Positions 17,333 to 25,958 of a DNA stretch of 64,000 nt are shown here, piece by piece. The stretch lies in the NCBI RefSeq assembly GCF_006716205.1, contig NZ_VFOQ01000002.1:124001-188000 (forward strand). The letters run 5' to 3'. Both the position numbers and the translations under genes were made by a program. Positions within the stretch are counted from its first letter, which is position 1; every line of letters begins with the position of its first letter. The DNA is from Oryzihumus leptocrescens (GTDB taxonomy: Bacteria > Actinomycetota > Actinomycetes > Actinomycetales > Dermatophilaceae). The notes under the pieces were generated by a model. It did not search any database and was not told where the DNA came from. It was given only the letters and a program-made list of their open reading frames with translations.

Positions 17333-19207
17333 TTAGAACGCCTCCTCGGCGACGTCCATCAGGGAGTTGTCCGTGGCCTCGGCGATCTGGCGCTCGGCCG
17401 CGATCTTCGGCAGGACGGTCCGCGCGAAGAAGGACGCCGCGGCGACCTTGCCCTCGTAGAAGCGGCGGTCCTTCTCCGACGGGCCGGCAGCCAGCGCCGC
17501 CTTGGCGATCTCGGCCTGGCGCAGCAGCAGCCAGCCGACGACGAGGTCACCGGCGGCCAGCAGCAGGCGGCTGGTGTTCTGGCCGACCTTGTACAGGTTG
17601 GTGATCTCGCCACCGTCCTGGCGCGGGTCGGACTTCATCAGCTCGCCGACCATGAAGCCGAGGATGCCCTGCACGTCCTCCAGGGCCTTGCCGAGCAGCT
17701 CGCGCTCGGTGTCCAGCGCGCCCTCGGTGGCGCCGAGGTTCTTGGCGAACTCCTGGATCTGCATGGCCACGTGGCCGAGCGCCTGGCCCTTGTCGCGGAT
17801 GATCTTGCGGAAGAAGAAGTCCAGGCCCTGGATCGCGGTCGTGCCCTCGTAGAGGGTGTCGATCTTGGCGTCGCGGATGTACTGCTCGATCGGGTAGTCC
17901 TGCAGGAAGCCCGAGCCGCCCAGGGTCTGCAGCGACTCCTGGCCGAGCAGCACCCACGCCCGCTCGGAGCCGACGCCCTTGACGATCGGCAGGAGCAGGT
18001 CGTTGACCCGGTTGGCCATGGCCGCCGGGGAATCCTTCTCCAGCTCCTCGAGACCGGTCTCGAGCTGGGCCTGGTCGACGACGTCCTGCTGGGTGGCGGT
18101 GTAGAGGACCAGCGCACGCAACCCCTCGGCATACGCCTTCTGGAGCATCAGCGAGCGGCGGACGTCCGGGTGGTGCGTGATGGTCACGCGCGGGGCCGAC
18201 TTGTCGGTCATCTGGGTCAGGTCGGCGCCCTGGACGCGCTGCTTGGCGTAGTCGAGGGCGTTGAGGTAGGCCGTCGACAGCGTGGAGATGGCCTTGGTGC
18301 CGACCAGCATCCGGGCGTGCTCGATGACGCGGAACATCTGGGCGATGCCGTCGTGCACGTCGCCGAACAGGGTGCCGACCGCCGGCTCCTTGTCGCCGAA
18401 GGTGACCTCGCAGGTCGTGGAGACCTTCAGGCCCATCTTGTGCTCGACGTTGGTGACGTTGGCGCCGTTGCGCTCGCCGAGCTCACCCGTCTCGAGGTCG
18501 ACGTGGAACTTGGGGACGATGAACAGGGACAGGCCCTTGGTGCCCGGGCCGGCGCCCTCGGGGCGGGCGAGCACGAAGTGGACCACGTTGTCGGTCATGT
18601 CCGACTCGGCAGACGTGATGAACCGCTTCACGCCGGTGATGTTCCAGGTGCCGTCCTCGTTCTGGACGGCCTTGGTGCGGCCGGCGCCGACGTCGGAGCC
18701 GGCGTCCGGCTCGGTCAGCACCATCGTGCAGTGCCAGCCCTTCTCGGCGATCCAGCGGGCGAGCTTCTTCTGCTCGTCGTTTCCGAGGACGTAGAGCAGC
18801 TTGGCGAAGGAGTAGCTGGCGGCGAACATCGCGATCGCCGGGTTGGCGCCGAGGACCATCTCGTTCATGGCCCACTTCAGCGACGGCGGGGCGACGGTGC
18901 CGTCGAGCTCGCCGGGGACGTCGACGCTCCAGAAGCCGGAGTCGACGTAGGCCTGGTAGCTCTTCTTGAACCCCTCGGGCATGGCCACCGAGTAGGTCTT
19001 GGGGTCGTAGACCGGTGGGTTGCGGTCGGCGTCGGCGAACGAGGTGGCGAGCTCGTTCTCGGAGAGGCGGGCCACCTCCTTGAGCATCTCGCGCGCGGTG
19101 TCGGCGTCGACCTCGGAGTAGGGCCCGTGGCCCAGCACGTCCTGCCGGCCGAACACCTCGAAGAGGTTGAACTCCAGGTCGCGAAGGTTGCTCTTGTAGT
19201 GGCCCAT
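17333..19207 (-). CDS. acyl-CoA dehydrogenase with C-terminal extension
   Basis: 624 residues from ATG 19207, preceded by GGAGG. The domains run in order: an N-terminal extension starting [20 protein letters not shown]; the helical N-domain; the FAD-binding beta-domain with [17 protein letters not shown] and [12 protein letters not shown]; the C-terminal helical domain with [34 protein letters not shown], where Glu of YEGT is the likely catalytic base; and an extra C-terminal domain of about 120 residues. This long architecture is typical of actinobacterial FadE proteins of fatty-acid beta-oxidation (compare FadE5). A large inverted repeat lies in its promoter region. Confidence 0.92.
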   Translation of the reverse strand: MGHYKSNLRDLEFNLFEVFGRQDVLGHGPYSEVDADTAREMLKEVARLSENELATSFADADRNPPVYDPKTYSVAMPEGFKKSYQAYVDSGFWSVDVPGELDGTVAPPSLKWAMNEMVLGANPAIAMFAASYSFAKLLYVLGNDEQKKLARWIAEKGWHCTMVLTEPDAGSDVGAGRTKAVQNEDGTWNITGVKRFITSAESDMTDNVVHFVLARPEGAGPGTKGLSLFIVPKFHVDLETGELGERNGANVTNVEHKMGLKVSTTCEVTFGDKEPAVGTLFGDVHDGIAQMFRVIEHARMLVGTKAISTLSTAYLNALDYAKQRVQGADLTQMTDKSAPRVTITHHPDVRRSLMLQKAYAEGLRALVLYTATQQDVVDQAQLETGLEELEKDSPAAMANRVNDLLLPIVKGVGSERAWVLLGQESLQTLGGSGFLQDYPIEQYIRDAKIDTLYEGTTAIQGLDFFFRKIIRDKGQALGHVAMQIQEFAKNLGATEGALDTERELLGKALEDVQGILGFMVGELMKSDPRQDGGEITNLYKVGQNTSRLLLAAGDLVVGWLLLRQAEIAKAALAAGPSEKDRRFYEGKVAAASFFARTVLPKIAAERQIAEATDNSLMDVAEEAF

Positions 19208-19265
19208 CGGGCGGTCCTCCGGTGCTCGCATCAGTGGCCAGAGATGGCCAGATCGGGGAACCCGT

Positions 19266-19310
19266 CTGTTACTGGCGGGTAACTTCCATGATGCTACCCG
19301 CCGGTAACAG
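19266..19310 (-). promoter_or_regulatory. inverted-repeat operator upstream of the acyl-CoA dehydrogenase
   Basis: CTGTTACTGGCGGGTA (19266-19281) and TACCCGCCGGTAACAG (19295-19310) are inverted copies with one mismatch, 13 bp apart. Each half is itself a partial dyad (GTTAC...GTAAC). The size and form suit a TetR-family fatty-acid regulator. The regulator is not in the window. Confidence 0.65.
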
Positions 19311-19498
19311 GCGCAAGCCCTGCCCCCACCGGCGCGGGCGTGCCCGTGGTCACCGTGCCCCTGGCGAAGGGGGTGCCGGCGAGGGGGCCGCACGCCGGTG
19401 CCCGGTACGCCGGCGTCCGCTCCCCGGGCGGGGTTCGGGCACGGCATACCGGGCACGGCGGGGGCAGGTGCCGCTCTTCCGGGGTGGGTGCTGGTCGG

Positions 19499-19936
19499 TT
19501 AGGGGGTGACTCCCAGCCGCTCGGCCAGGCCGAACTGGGCCATGATCGCGCCGGAGTCGATGTAGGTGCGAACGGTCTGGACCTTGCCGCCCGTGATCTC
19601 GTAGACGTCGCACAGGTGCATCGTGAGCGGGCGCCCCGTGGCGGGCACGGTGCCCGCGGGGATCACGAGGTCTCCGGTGTGGGTGCCCCGGCCGGTGTAC
19701 TCGACGACCACGGTGTCGTCCTTGGCGGTGAGGTGGTCGATGACGAACTCTCCGTCGGGAAGCGCGTCGAACAGCGACTTGGTGAACTGGACCGCCCCCT
19801 CGGAACCCTGGAGGGTCCGCCCGCTGCCCATGTCGATCAGGGTGCTGTTGGGGGCCATCTGTTCCGAGATGGTGGCGTAGTCGCGCTTGTTCCAGGCCTC
19901 GAAGAGGCCACGGACGAGCGTTGTGTTATCTGCCAT
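19499..19936 (-). CDS. SnoaL-like / NTF2-fold protein
   Basis: 145 residues from ATG 19936, preceded by GGAGG. The sequence (NTTLVRGLFEAWNKRDYATI, LIDMGSGRTLQGSEGAVQF, HLCDVYEITGGKVQTVRTYID) has the typical order of the SnoaL-like polyketide cyclase / limonene-epoxide-hydrolase-like NTF2 fold. Members range from cyclases and isomerases to proteins of unknown role. No catalytic assignment is possible from the sequence. The gene is monocistronic. Confidence 0.85.
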   Translation of the reverse strand: MADNTTLVRGLFEAWNKRDYATISEQMAPNSTLIDMGSGRTLQGSEGAVQFTKSLFDALPDGEFVIDHLTAKDDTVVVEYTGRGTHTGDLVIPAGTVPATGRPLTMHLCDVYEITGGKVQTVRTYIDSGAIMAQFGLAERLGVTP

Positions 19937-20100
19937 GAGAGCCTCCGCTCTGCGGGCACCTGCTCTCACGCCCAAGTATTGGCCGCAGCGCGTGCGCTGC
20001 CATCATCCTTGCCGGGGGAGCCCCGTCCCACCTGAGGCACTCAGGGCGCCGCCGACCGTCAGCCCTTGCCGCCATTTCTGTGGCGCCGCAGACTGCGGCT

Positions 20101-20406
20101 GTGGTCGAGTCGGAGTTCGAGCGATTGCTGCGGTGTCCGAGCTGCGGCAGCGACGAGGTGCACGTGCTCGTGCGCGAGTCCGGACTCAGCAGTGCCTTCG
20201 ACATCTTCGGGCTCGGCGCCATGGGGACGGCGAACGCCCCCAAGGAGGTGCGGTGCGCCGACTGCGGTCACCGCTGGGTGCGGCCGTCGATGAGCGCGCT
20301 GCAGGAGCGTGCCGACCGCAACCTGGCCCGCCGGTTCGAGGAGCTCGAGGCTCGCGCCGAACAGCTTCGCCGGGAGCTTCCGCCGCGCCCGGACGTCAGG
20401 GGCTGA
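20101..20406 (+). CDS. zinc-ribbon protein of unknown function
   Basis: 101 residues from GTG 20101. An alternative GTG at 20080 adds 7 residues. GTG 20101 is preferred because CAGACT lies six bases upstream, fitting the leaderless pattern of this genome. Two Cys pairs (RCPSCGSDEVHV near residue 12 and RCADCGHRWVRP near residue 52) form a zinc ribbon. A C-terminal Arg/Glu-rich helix follows (about 65-95). Possibly nucleic-acid or protein binding; function unknown. Confidence 0.65.
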   Translation: MVESEFERLLRCPSCGSDEVHVLVRESGLSSAFDIFGLGAMGTANAPKEVRCADCGHRWVRPSMSALQERADRNLARRFEELEARAEQLRRELPPRPDVRG

Positions 20407-20412
20407 GCGAGG

Positions 20413-20721
20413 TCAGCCGCCAGGGACCTCGTCGATCATCTGCCGCAGCGCGAGGATGTGGTCCTTCAGGGCCCGACGGCCGGCCCGCGTGATGCTCACC
20501 CACGTGCGGGGCCGCCGGCCCTCGAACGTCTTCTCGATCTCGACGTACCCTGCCTGGTAGAGGACCTCGAGGTGGCGGCCGAGGTTGCCGTCGGTGACCT
20601 CCAGGTTGTCGCGCAGGTAGGTGAAGTCGGCTCGTCCCGCGGTGGCGAGGATCGTCAGGATGCCCAGGCGGACGCGCTGGTGGACGGTGTCGTCGAGCCG
20701 GGTGCTCGGGTGTCCGGTCAT
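20413..20721 (-). CDS. small winged-helix regulator (HTH_34 type)
   Basis: 102 residues. Nearly the whole chain is one winged helix: RLGILTILATAGRADFTYLRDNLEVTDGNLGRHLEVLYQAGYVEIEKTFEGRRPRTWVSITRAGRRAL. This is the type that controls an adjacent membrane protein. Its ATG (20721-20719) overlaps the stop of the upstream membrane-protein gene by 4 nt (ATGA). The pair forms a small operon, a common actinobacterial arrangement of unknown signal. Confidence 0.85.
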   Translation of the reverse strand: MTGHPSTRLDDTVHQRVRLGILTILATAGRADFTYLRDNLEVTDGNLGRHLEVLYQAGYVEIEKTFEGRRPRTWVSITRAGRRALKDHILALRQMIDEVPGG

Positions 20722-21290
20722 GAACGGCGGCCTCGGACAGCCACGACCGCTCCTGCCGCCAGGGTGGCCACGGCGATCGCGATCCCCACGGCCATGTCGG
20801 CGGCGCGCAGGTCGAACCGGTTGTTGAACTGCGCCATGCCCACGGCGAGGCCGAGCAGCCCGGCGACCAGGCCCCAGACCACGAGGAGGCGGCTGGAGCG
20901 CCGAATGCCGGCGAGCAGCACGAGGGCCATGATCACCGGGTAGGGCCCGAGCACCCACGTGAGGAACGGGCCGAGCGCGACGACCAGGATCGCCACGACC
21001 AGCGCAGTCCAGGCGACGGCACGGGACTGGCGGCCGACGCCGCGGCGCTTCTCCCGCCAGCGCACGTAGAGCCACACCACCACCAACGCCAGCGGGGCCA
21101 GCGCCTCGAGCCAGAAACCCCCGGCGCCGTGCAGTGAGTCCGGGAAGCCCGGTGCGCTGGAGCCGAGGTTGAGGGCCACGGTCACGCAGGACACCAGACC
21201 TGCCGCGGTGAGCACCACGGCGTCCATGCCCGTGTCGCGGCGGGCCCGAGCGGCCAGGTGGTCCAGCTCGGCCACGGTGTCGTGCTTCAT
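20718..21290 (-). CDS. multi-pass membrane protein paired with a winged-helix regulator
   Basis: 190 residues from ATG 21290 after a G-rich run. It shows about five hydrophobic segments (for example MDAVVLTAAGLVSCVTVALNL, LEALAPLALVVVWLYVRW, AVAWTALVVAILVVALGPFL, and AVGIAIAVATLAAGAVVAV near the end) with a basic loop WREKRRGVGRQSR. No transport signature is recognised. Its end overlaps the start of the regulator gene, indicating coupled expression. Confidence 0.8.
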   Translation of the reverse strand: MKHDTVAELDHLAARARRDTGMDAVVLTAAGLVSCVTVALNLGSSAPGFPDSLHGAGGFWLEALAPLALVVVWLYVRWREKRRGVGRQSRAVAWTALVVAILVVALGPFLTWVLGPYPVIMALVLLAGIRRSSRLLVVWGLVAGLLGLAVGMAQFNNRFDLRAADMAVGIAIAVATLAAGAVVAVRGRRS

Positions 21291-21485
21291 GAGGTCCCCC
21301 AGGAGCCGGTCAGGCGGGTGGTTCTGTCATCCACACCACTCTGCGCTACAGAGTGACGCCCGCGGAGGGGGCCGTCAAGCCCTGACACGACCTGGTGCCC
21401 GCCGCGCCGCGTTCCCGGCCGGATCGGCAGGGGAGTCGCGGCGCCACGGGCACCAGGTGGCAGGAGAGGTATCGCGCGTGGCGGC

Positions 21486-21899
21486 TCAGGGGATCGGCTC
21501 GCCGCCGACGGTGAGGACCTCGCACGCGGCGTGCTCGCGGCACCACCGGGCGACGGCCGGTCCGCCGTGCGGGACGTCGGCCCCGACGACGAGCAGGCTG
21601 GCCGCGCCGCTGCGGTCGACGAGGACGGAGGCCGGGTCGCCGGCGACGGTCTCGAAGGTGAAGCTGACCCGCGAGCGGCCGTGCAGGGCCCGCAGCGCGG
21701 CGTCGAAGGTCAGCTCGTCGGCCTCGGCGCGCTCCTCGGGAGTCGTGCCGGGCGGGACGACCTGGAGGAACCTCAGGCCGCAGCCGCGACGGGCGGCCTC
21801 CTGCGCCGCGACGCGGGCGACGGCGACCGGGTCCTCACGGCTGACCACGCCGGCAAGGACGGGCAGGCTCGGGGCGGTGGGGGTGTGCGACGTGGTCAT
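21486..21899 (-). CDS. universal stress protein (UspA-like), divergent form
   Basis: 137 residues from ATG 21899, with AAGGA upstream. The alpha/beta UspA fold is recognisable from VLAGVVSREDPVAVARVAAQEAARRG, the central FETVAGDPASVLVDRSGAASLLVVGAD and the C-terminal strand CEVLTVG. The ATP-binding G2xG9xGS/T motif is not well kept, so ATP binding is doubtful. It lies in a block with a DosS-like kinase, a second UspA-like protein and a response regulator. Confidence 0.75.
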   Translation of the reverse strand: MTTSHTPTAPSLPVLAGVVSREDPVAVARVAAQEAARRGCGLRFLQVVPPGTTPEERAEADELTFDAALRALHGRSRVSFTFETVAGDPASVLVDRSGAASLLVVGADVPHGGPAVARWCREHAACEVLTVGGEPIP

Positions 21900-21927
21900 C
21901 GAATGGTCCTTCCCTGGGAGAGCCGGC

Positions 21928-21967
21928 GGCCACGCCCTCCCCCGCGGGGGCGGGGAGGGGCGTGGCC
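21928..21967. terminator. hairpin between the membrane protein and usp genes
   Basis: GGCCACGCCC...CCCC (from 21928) pairs with GGGG...GGGGCGTGGCC (to 21967), with one bulge. It ends the transcript of the 21988-22578 gene. Confidence 0.65.
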
Positions 21968-21987
21968 AGGGGACGCCGGTGAGGCGG

Positions 21988-22578
21988 TCAGGCGGTGGCG
22001 ACGGCAGGGACCGGACGGCCCTCGCCGAGGTGCAGGTCCTCGGTCGCCGAGGCCCGGCGCAGGTGCCAGAAGCCCAGCAGGCTCATCACGAGCAGGACCC
22101 CAGCCGCCACGAACGAGACGATCGCGCCGACGAGGGCGATCTGGCCCATCTGCCAGAAGGCGTAGGCGTTGAGCAGCAGGCCGCGCAGCGTCTCACCGCG
22201 GAACACGGTCTGGACCTGGCCGGCCAGCTTCGTGTCGGTGGGGTTGGCCAGCGCCTTGGAGCTGAGCTGGGCGTAGGTCTGGCCGCCCGTCATCCCCTGC
22301 AGGTGCACGGCGATGAAGTGGTCCGCGTAGGCCTTGGCCTGTGCGCCGTCGGTCATCTGCTGGCCGGCGTACTGGCTCAGGTACGGCTTGATGGCCGGGT
22401 CCTTGAGGGCGTCGCTGCCGGCCGGCGGGAAGAAGATCTTCTGGGCGCTGAGCTGGCTGTGGACCTCGCTCTGGACGAACGAGTGGGCCCAGGTGAGCAG
22501 GCCGCCCGCAACGAGGAGCATCGCCGCGACGATGAGCCCCACGGTGGTCAGCAGCGCGTCGAACGTCTTGCGTCGCAT
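21988..22578 (-). CDS. membrane protein of unknown function in the DosS/DosR block
   Basis: 196 residues from ATG 22578, with AAGGAG upstream. A hydrophobic segment at about residues 8-30 and another at about 145-168 enclose an extracytoplasmic region (about 115 residues, SFVQSEVHSQLSAQKIFFPPAG and onward). I do not recognise a named family. A DosR-box-like sequence (22691-22710) lies in its upstream region, so it is probably induced by hypoxia or nitrosative stress together with the neighbouring genes. Confidence 0.75.
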   Translation of the reverse strand: MRRKTFDALLTTVGLIVAAMLLVAGGLLTWAHSFVQSEVHSQLSAQKIFFPPAGSDALKDPAIKPYLSQYAGQQMTDGAQAKAYADHFIAVHLQGMTGGQTYAQLSSKALANPTDTKLAGQVQTVFRGETLRGLLLNAYAFWQMGQIALVGAIVSFVAAGVLLVMSLLGFWHLRRASATEDLHLGEGRPVPAVATA

Positions 22579-22690
22579 GGCTACTTCTCCTTGCCCGGGC
22601 CCGGTGGGCCCGAAGAGGTTCTGCCTGTGTTGGCAGGACCACCTTCGCGTGGGGCGTGGGGTGGCGATCAGGGTCCGCGGGCCCCGGTCC

Positions 22691-22710
22691 GGGTGGACCT
22701 TGGTCCCCAA
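22691..22710 (-). promoter_or_regulatory. DosR-box-like operator
   Basis: Read on the minus strand it is TTGGGGACCAAGGTCCACCC, matching 15 of 20 positions of the mycobacterial DosR consensus TTSGGGACTWWAGTCCCSAA. It lies 113 bp upstream of the 21988-22578 gene. Confidence 0.6.
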
Positions 22711-22771
22711 CCTGCGCGGCCCTACGGCCCGCCAGCAGGCCAGGAGCGGGTATGCCGTGCCGTCCCCGCGG

Positions 22772-24520
22772 TCAGCCGCGGACGAGCGGCACCGTCCAGC
22801 GCACCAGCGTGCCCGAGCCCGGCCCGGGGCCGACCTCACACGTCCCGCCGTGAGCCTCGGCCCGGGCGCGCATGTTGGCCAGGCCGCTGGAGCGGTCGGG
22901 GGTGCCGATGCCCCGGCCGTCGTCGCGCACCTCGAGGACGACATCACGGCCCGCGGTCACGGTGACCGCGACGTGCGACGCCTGGGCGTGCCGTGCCACG
23001 TTGGACAGGGCCTCGCGCAGCACGGCCTCGAGGTCGCGCCCCACCTCGGCGGGGACCACGGTGTCGACCGGGCCGCTCGTCTGCAGCCGCGGGGTGAAGC
23101 CGAGGGTGCTGCCGCTCTGCATGACCACGAGGGTGAGCAGGCTGCGCAGGCTGGGCGGGGTGTCGTGGCGGACCTGCAGGGTGAAGATGCTGTTGCGGAT
23201 CGCCTTGATCGAGTCGTCGAGCCGCCCGACCAGCTCCATCAGCCGGGCCGCCTCCTCGGGGGTGGCCCGCGTGGCCATGCCGTTGAGGCCGAGACCCACG
23301 GCGAAGATCCCCTGGATCGCGTGGTCGTGCAGGTCCCGGGCGATCTGGGCCCGCTCCTCGGCCATCTCGTTCTCGCGGGCCGCTGCCTGGTTGGCCGCCA
23401 CGGTGAGCACGAGGGCGGCCTGCGAGGCGAAGTCGCTGACCAGCGCCACGTCCTCGGAGGTGAACCGGCGGCTGCCGGGGAGGTGGCCGACGGTCAGGAC
23501 GCCGAGCACGCCCTCGCCCGTCGACAGCGGGATCGCGGCCAGCGGCCCGATGCCGAGCGCCCGGATCGGGCCGGCCAGGCCGGTGGCGCTGCGCAGGTCC
23601 TCCAGGACCACCGGCTCCCCGCTGAGCAGGGCCGTGCCCGTGGCCGAGCCGTCGGCGGGGACGGGCCGTCCCACCATCAGCTCGCCCTCGAGCCCGTCGG
23701 CGGCGGCGATGCGCAGCTCGCCGTCGGCCTCGGGCACGACCACCGCGGCGAAGTCCGCCCCGGCCGAGGACCGGACCGAGCGCGCGACCAGCTGCAGGGC
23801 CTCGGTGCGGTCGAGCGTGCCCAGCAACGCGTTGGTGATGGTGCGGGAAGCCTGCAGCCACTGCTCGCGGCGCGAGACGCCCTCGAAGAGCCGGGCGTTG
23901 TTGATGGCCGCCGCGGCCGCTGCCGCCAGTGACTGCGCCAGCTCCTCGTCCTCGGCGGTGAACTCGCTGCCGCCGACCTTCTCGGTCAGGTAGAGGTTGC
24001 CGAACACGTGCCCGCCCACGCGCACCGGGACGCCGAGGAAGGACGTCATCGGAGGGTGCCCCTCCGGGAAGCCCACCGAGCTGGCGTGTCCGGCCAGGCG
24101 GCTCAGGCGCAGCGGCTGGGGGTCGGAGATGAGCTGGCCGAGGATGCCCCGGCCGGTGGGCAGCGAGCCGATGGTCTCGACGGTCTGCGCGTCCATCCCG
24201 GAGTGGACGAACTCGACGAGGGTGCGGTCCTGGCCCACCACGCCGAGGGCGGCGTACTGCGCTCCGACCAGCGTGCGGGCCTCGTCGACGATCCGCTGCA
24301 GCAGGCTGGTCAGGTCGAGGTCGCTGACGATGGACTGCAGGGCCCGGAGGAGGCCGTGCATCCGGTCCTGGGTGCGCATGACCTCCTGCGCCCGTTCGAC
24401 GAGCTGCTCGAGGAGCTGGTCCAGCTCGAGCCGGGCCACCGACGGGAAGGTCAGGGGGTCACTGGCCGGCGCGACCGCCGGCTGCCGGCTGCCGGTGGCG
24501 TCGGGTCCTCGTGGCGCCAT
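22772..24520 (-). CDS. DosS/DevS-like two-GAF sensor histidine kinase
   Basis: 582 residues from ATG 24520. GAF-A (about 70-210) contains GFPEGHPPMTSFLGVPVRVGGHVFGNLYLTEK, the segment that in DosS/DosT carries the haem-binding His, here about H155. GAF-B spans about 235-380. The HisKA_3 dimerisation domain has the phospho-acceptor in ARDLHDHAIQGIF (H398). The ATPase domain has the N-box EALSNVARHA and G-box DDGRGIG...SGLANMRARAEAHGG. It should sense O2, NO or CO through haem, or redox, and phosphorylate a NarL-type regulator, the likely one being the gene at 25260. No membrane segment is present. Confidence 0.9.
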   Translation of the reverse strand: MAPRGPDATGSRQPAVAPASDPLTFPSVARLELDQLLEQLVERAQEVMRTQDRMHGLLRALQSIVSDLDLTSLLQRIVDEARTLVGAQYAALGVVGQDRTLVEFVHSGMDAQTVETIGSLPTGRGILGQLISDPQPLRLSRLAGHASSVGFPEGHPPMTSFLGVPVRVGGHVFGNLYLTEKVGGSEFTAEDEELAQSLAAAAAAAINNARLFEGVSRREQWLQASRTITNALLGTLDRTEALQLVARSVRSSAGADFAAVVVPEADGELRIAAADGLEGELMVGRPVPADGSATGTALLSGEPVVLEDLRSATGLAGPIRALGIGPLAAIPLSTGEGVLGVLTVGHLPGSRRFTSEDVALVSDFASQAALVLTVAANQAAARENEMAEERAQIARDLHDHAIQGIFAVGLGLNGMATRATPEEAARLMELVGRLDDSIKAIRNSIFTLQVRHDTPPSLRSLLTLVVMQSGSTLGFTPRLQTSGPVDTVVPAEVGRDLEAVLREALSNVARHAQASHVAVTVTAGRDVVLEVRDDGRGIGTPDRSSGLANMRARAEAHGGTCEVGPGPGSGTLVRWTVPLVRG

Positions 24521-24607
24521 CGTCGGCCTCCTCCTGCGGGCGGGTGCCGGACCAGAATAGGAGGCTCAGGGGGCTCGCGCCCGCAGATCGCCGCGGGCCG
24601 GGGCGGG

Positions 24608-25075
24608 TCAGCCCGCGGCGACGGCCGGGGCGTCGTCCTTGGCGGCGCGTGGCGCCGGGACGGCGACCACGGGGCAGGTGGCGTGCGAGAGGCAGTAGTG
24701 GCTGACCGACCCTTCGAGCAGGCGCCGCACGCCGGTGTGCTCACCGGTGCCCACCACGAGCAGGGACGCGTCCTCGGAGCGACGGGCCAGCACCGGGCCC
24801 GGGCGCCCCTCGTCGACGTCCAGCACCCATCGGACGCTGGTCTCCTCCGCGCCGAGGCTGTCCTCCACGAACCGGGTGGCCCGGGCCCGGGCGTCGGTGA
24901 TGGCCGTGACCAGGTAGGGGTCCGGTGCCGTCGGCATGCCGCCGCTGGGCAGGGTCCAGGTGTGCACGACCCTCAGCGTCTGGCCGGTCAGCCGGGCGAA
25001 CCGCGCGGCCCAGCGCAGGGCCGCCGCCGAGCTCGGGGTCTCCTCGATGCCGACGACGATCTGGTGGCGCTCCAT
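24608..25075 (-). CDS. universal stress protein (UspA family)
   Basis: 155 residues from ATG 25075, chosen because GGAGG is placed correctly upstream and the product begins MERHQIVVGIEETPSSAAALRWA, as family members do. The single UspA domain ends with LLVVGTGEHTGVRRLLEGSVSHYCLSHATCPVVAVP, with the ATP-binding pattern Gx2Gx9GS well conserved. It is divergent from the response-regulator gene, with a DosR-like box between them, and belongs to the same stress block. Confidence 0.88.
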   Translation of the reverse strand: MERHQIVVGIEETPSSAAALRWAARFARLTGQTLRVVHTWTLPSGGMPTAPDPYLVTAITDARARATRFVEDSLGAEETSVRWVLDVDEGRPGPVLARRSEDASLLVVGTGEHTGVRRLLEGSVSHYCLSHATCPVVAVPAPRAAKDDAPAVAAG

Positions 25076-25167
25076 GGTGTCCTCCGCATCGCGTGCCGCC
25101 GGGTCCGGCGGTGACTCGACACTCCCTCTGTGGGGTGGTGTGTCGGCACGGTTGTCCGTCACTCGCC

Positions 25168-25198
25168 CGTGGGCCTTTGGTCCCGAACTGTCGGGACC
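25168..25198. promoter_or_regulatory. overlapping DosR-box-like sites and perfect dyad
   Basis: GGTCCCGA-ACTG-TCGGGACC (25179-25198) is a perfect 8-bp dyad. On the minus strand, 25187-25168 reads TTCGGGACCAAAGGCCCACG (15 of 20 to the DosR consensus), directed at the usp gene. On the plus strand a weaker match (12 of 20) begins at 25190, directed at the response-regulator gene. Confidence 0.55.
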
Positions 25199-25259
25199 AC
25201 GGTCGCCGGCCGGGGCCAGACCGTTGTCCTGCGGGCTGAGGTTTGTGATGCTTCAGGGC

Positions 25260-25922
25260 ATGACGCTGACTGGTGGGGCCGCTGAGCCCATCCGGGTCTT
25301 CGTGCTGGACGACCACGAGGTCGTCCGCCGGGGGCTGCAGGAGCTGCTCGAGAGCGGGGGCGACATCACCGTGGTGGGGGAGTCGGGGCTGGCCGCCGAG
25401 GCCACCCGACGGATCCCGGCGCTCCGACCGCACGTGGCCCTCCTGGACGGCCGGCTGCCGGACGGCTCGGGCGTCGACGTGTGCCGCGACATCCGGTCCC
25501 GGCACCCCGAGATCGCGGTGCTGATCCTGACCTCCTACGACGACGACGAGGCGCTCTTCGCCGCGATCATGGCCGGGGCCTCGGGCTACCTGCTCAAGCA
25601 GGTCGGCGGCACCGACCTCATCGACGCCGTGCGCCGGGTCGCGGCGGGGCAGTCCCTCCTCGACCCGGGCGTCACCCACCAGGTGCTCGAGCGGCTGCGC
25701 CAGGGGCCACCCCAGGACGCGGCGCTCGCGCCGCTGACCGACCAGGAGCGGCGCCTGCTGGAGCTGATCGGTGAGGGCCTGACCAACCGCCAGATCGGGG
25801 AGCGGATGCACCTGGCCGAGAAGACGATCAAGAACTACGTCTCCGGCCTGCTCGCCAAGCTCGGCCTCGAGCGCCGCACCCAGGCCGCGGTCTTCGCGAG
25901 CAAGCACCTGCCGCCGCACTAG
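25260..25922 (+). CDS. NarL/DosR-type response regulator
   Basis: 220 residues from ATG 25260; ATG 25248 is an alternative with 4 more residues. The receiver domain begins IRVFVLDDHEVVRRGL with the acidic pair, has the phosphorylated Asp in HVALLDGRLPDGSG, the switch Thr in ILTSYDDD and the Lys in LLKQVGG. The LuxR-type HTH (LTDQERRLLELIGEGLTNRQIGERMHLAEKTIKNYVSGLLAKLGL) is complete and close to that of DosR/DevR. It is the likely partner of the GAF kinase and the likely reader of the box next to its own promoter. Confidence 0.92.
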   Translation: MTLTGGAAEPIRVFVLDDHEVVRRGLQELLESGGDITVVGESGLAAEATRRIPALRPHVALLDGRLPDGSGVDVCRDIRSRHPEIAVLILTSYDDDEALFAAIMAGASGYLLKQVGGTDLIDAVRRVAAGQSLLDPGVTHQVLERLRQGPPQDAALAPLTDQERRLLELIGEGLTNRQIGERMHLAEKTIKNYVSGLLAKLGLERRTQAAVFASKHLPPH

Positions 25923-25925
25923 GGA

Positions 25926-25946
25926 ACATACCCCAGGGGGGTATGT
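25926..25946 (+). promoter_or_regulatory. CsoR/CstR-family-like operator
   Basis: ACATACCCC and its exact inverted copy GGGGTATGT are separated by AGG, just upstream of the DUF4396 gene. Operators of the CsoR family (copper or persulfide sensors) have this TACCC...GGGTA form. Confidence 0.6.
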
Positions 25947-25958
25947 GTTGAGTCCGGT

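Noticed and set aside
25248-25262. Longer start (ATG 25248) for the response regulator
   Set aside because: The shorter start gives the usual N-terminus for the family more closely. The evidence is weak either way, so it is noted as an alternative only.
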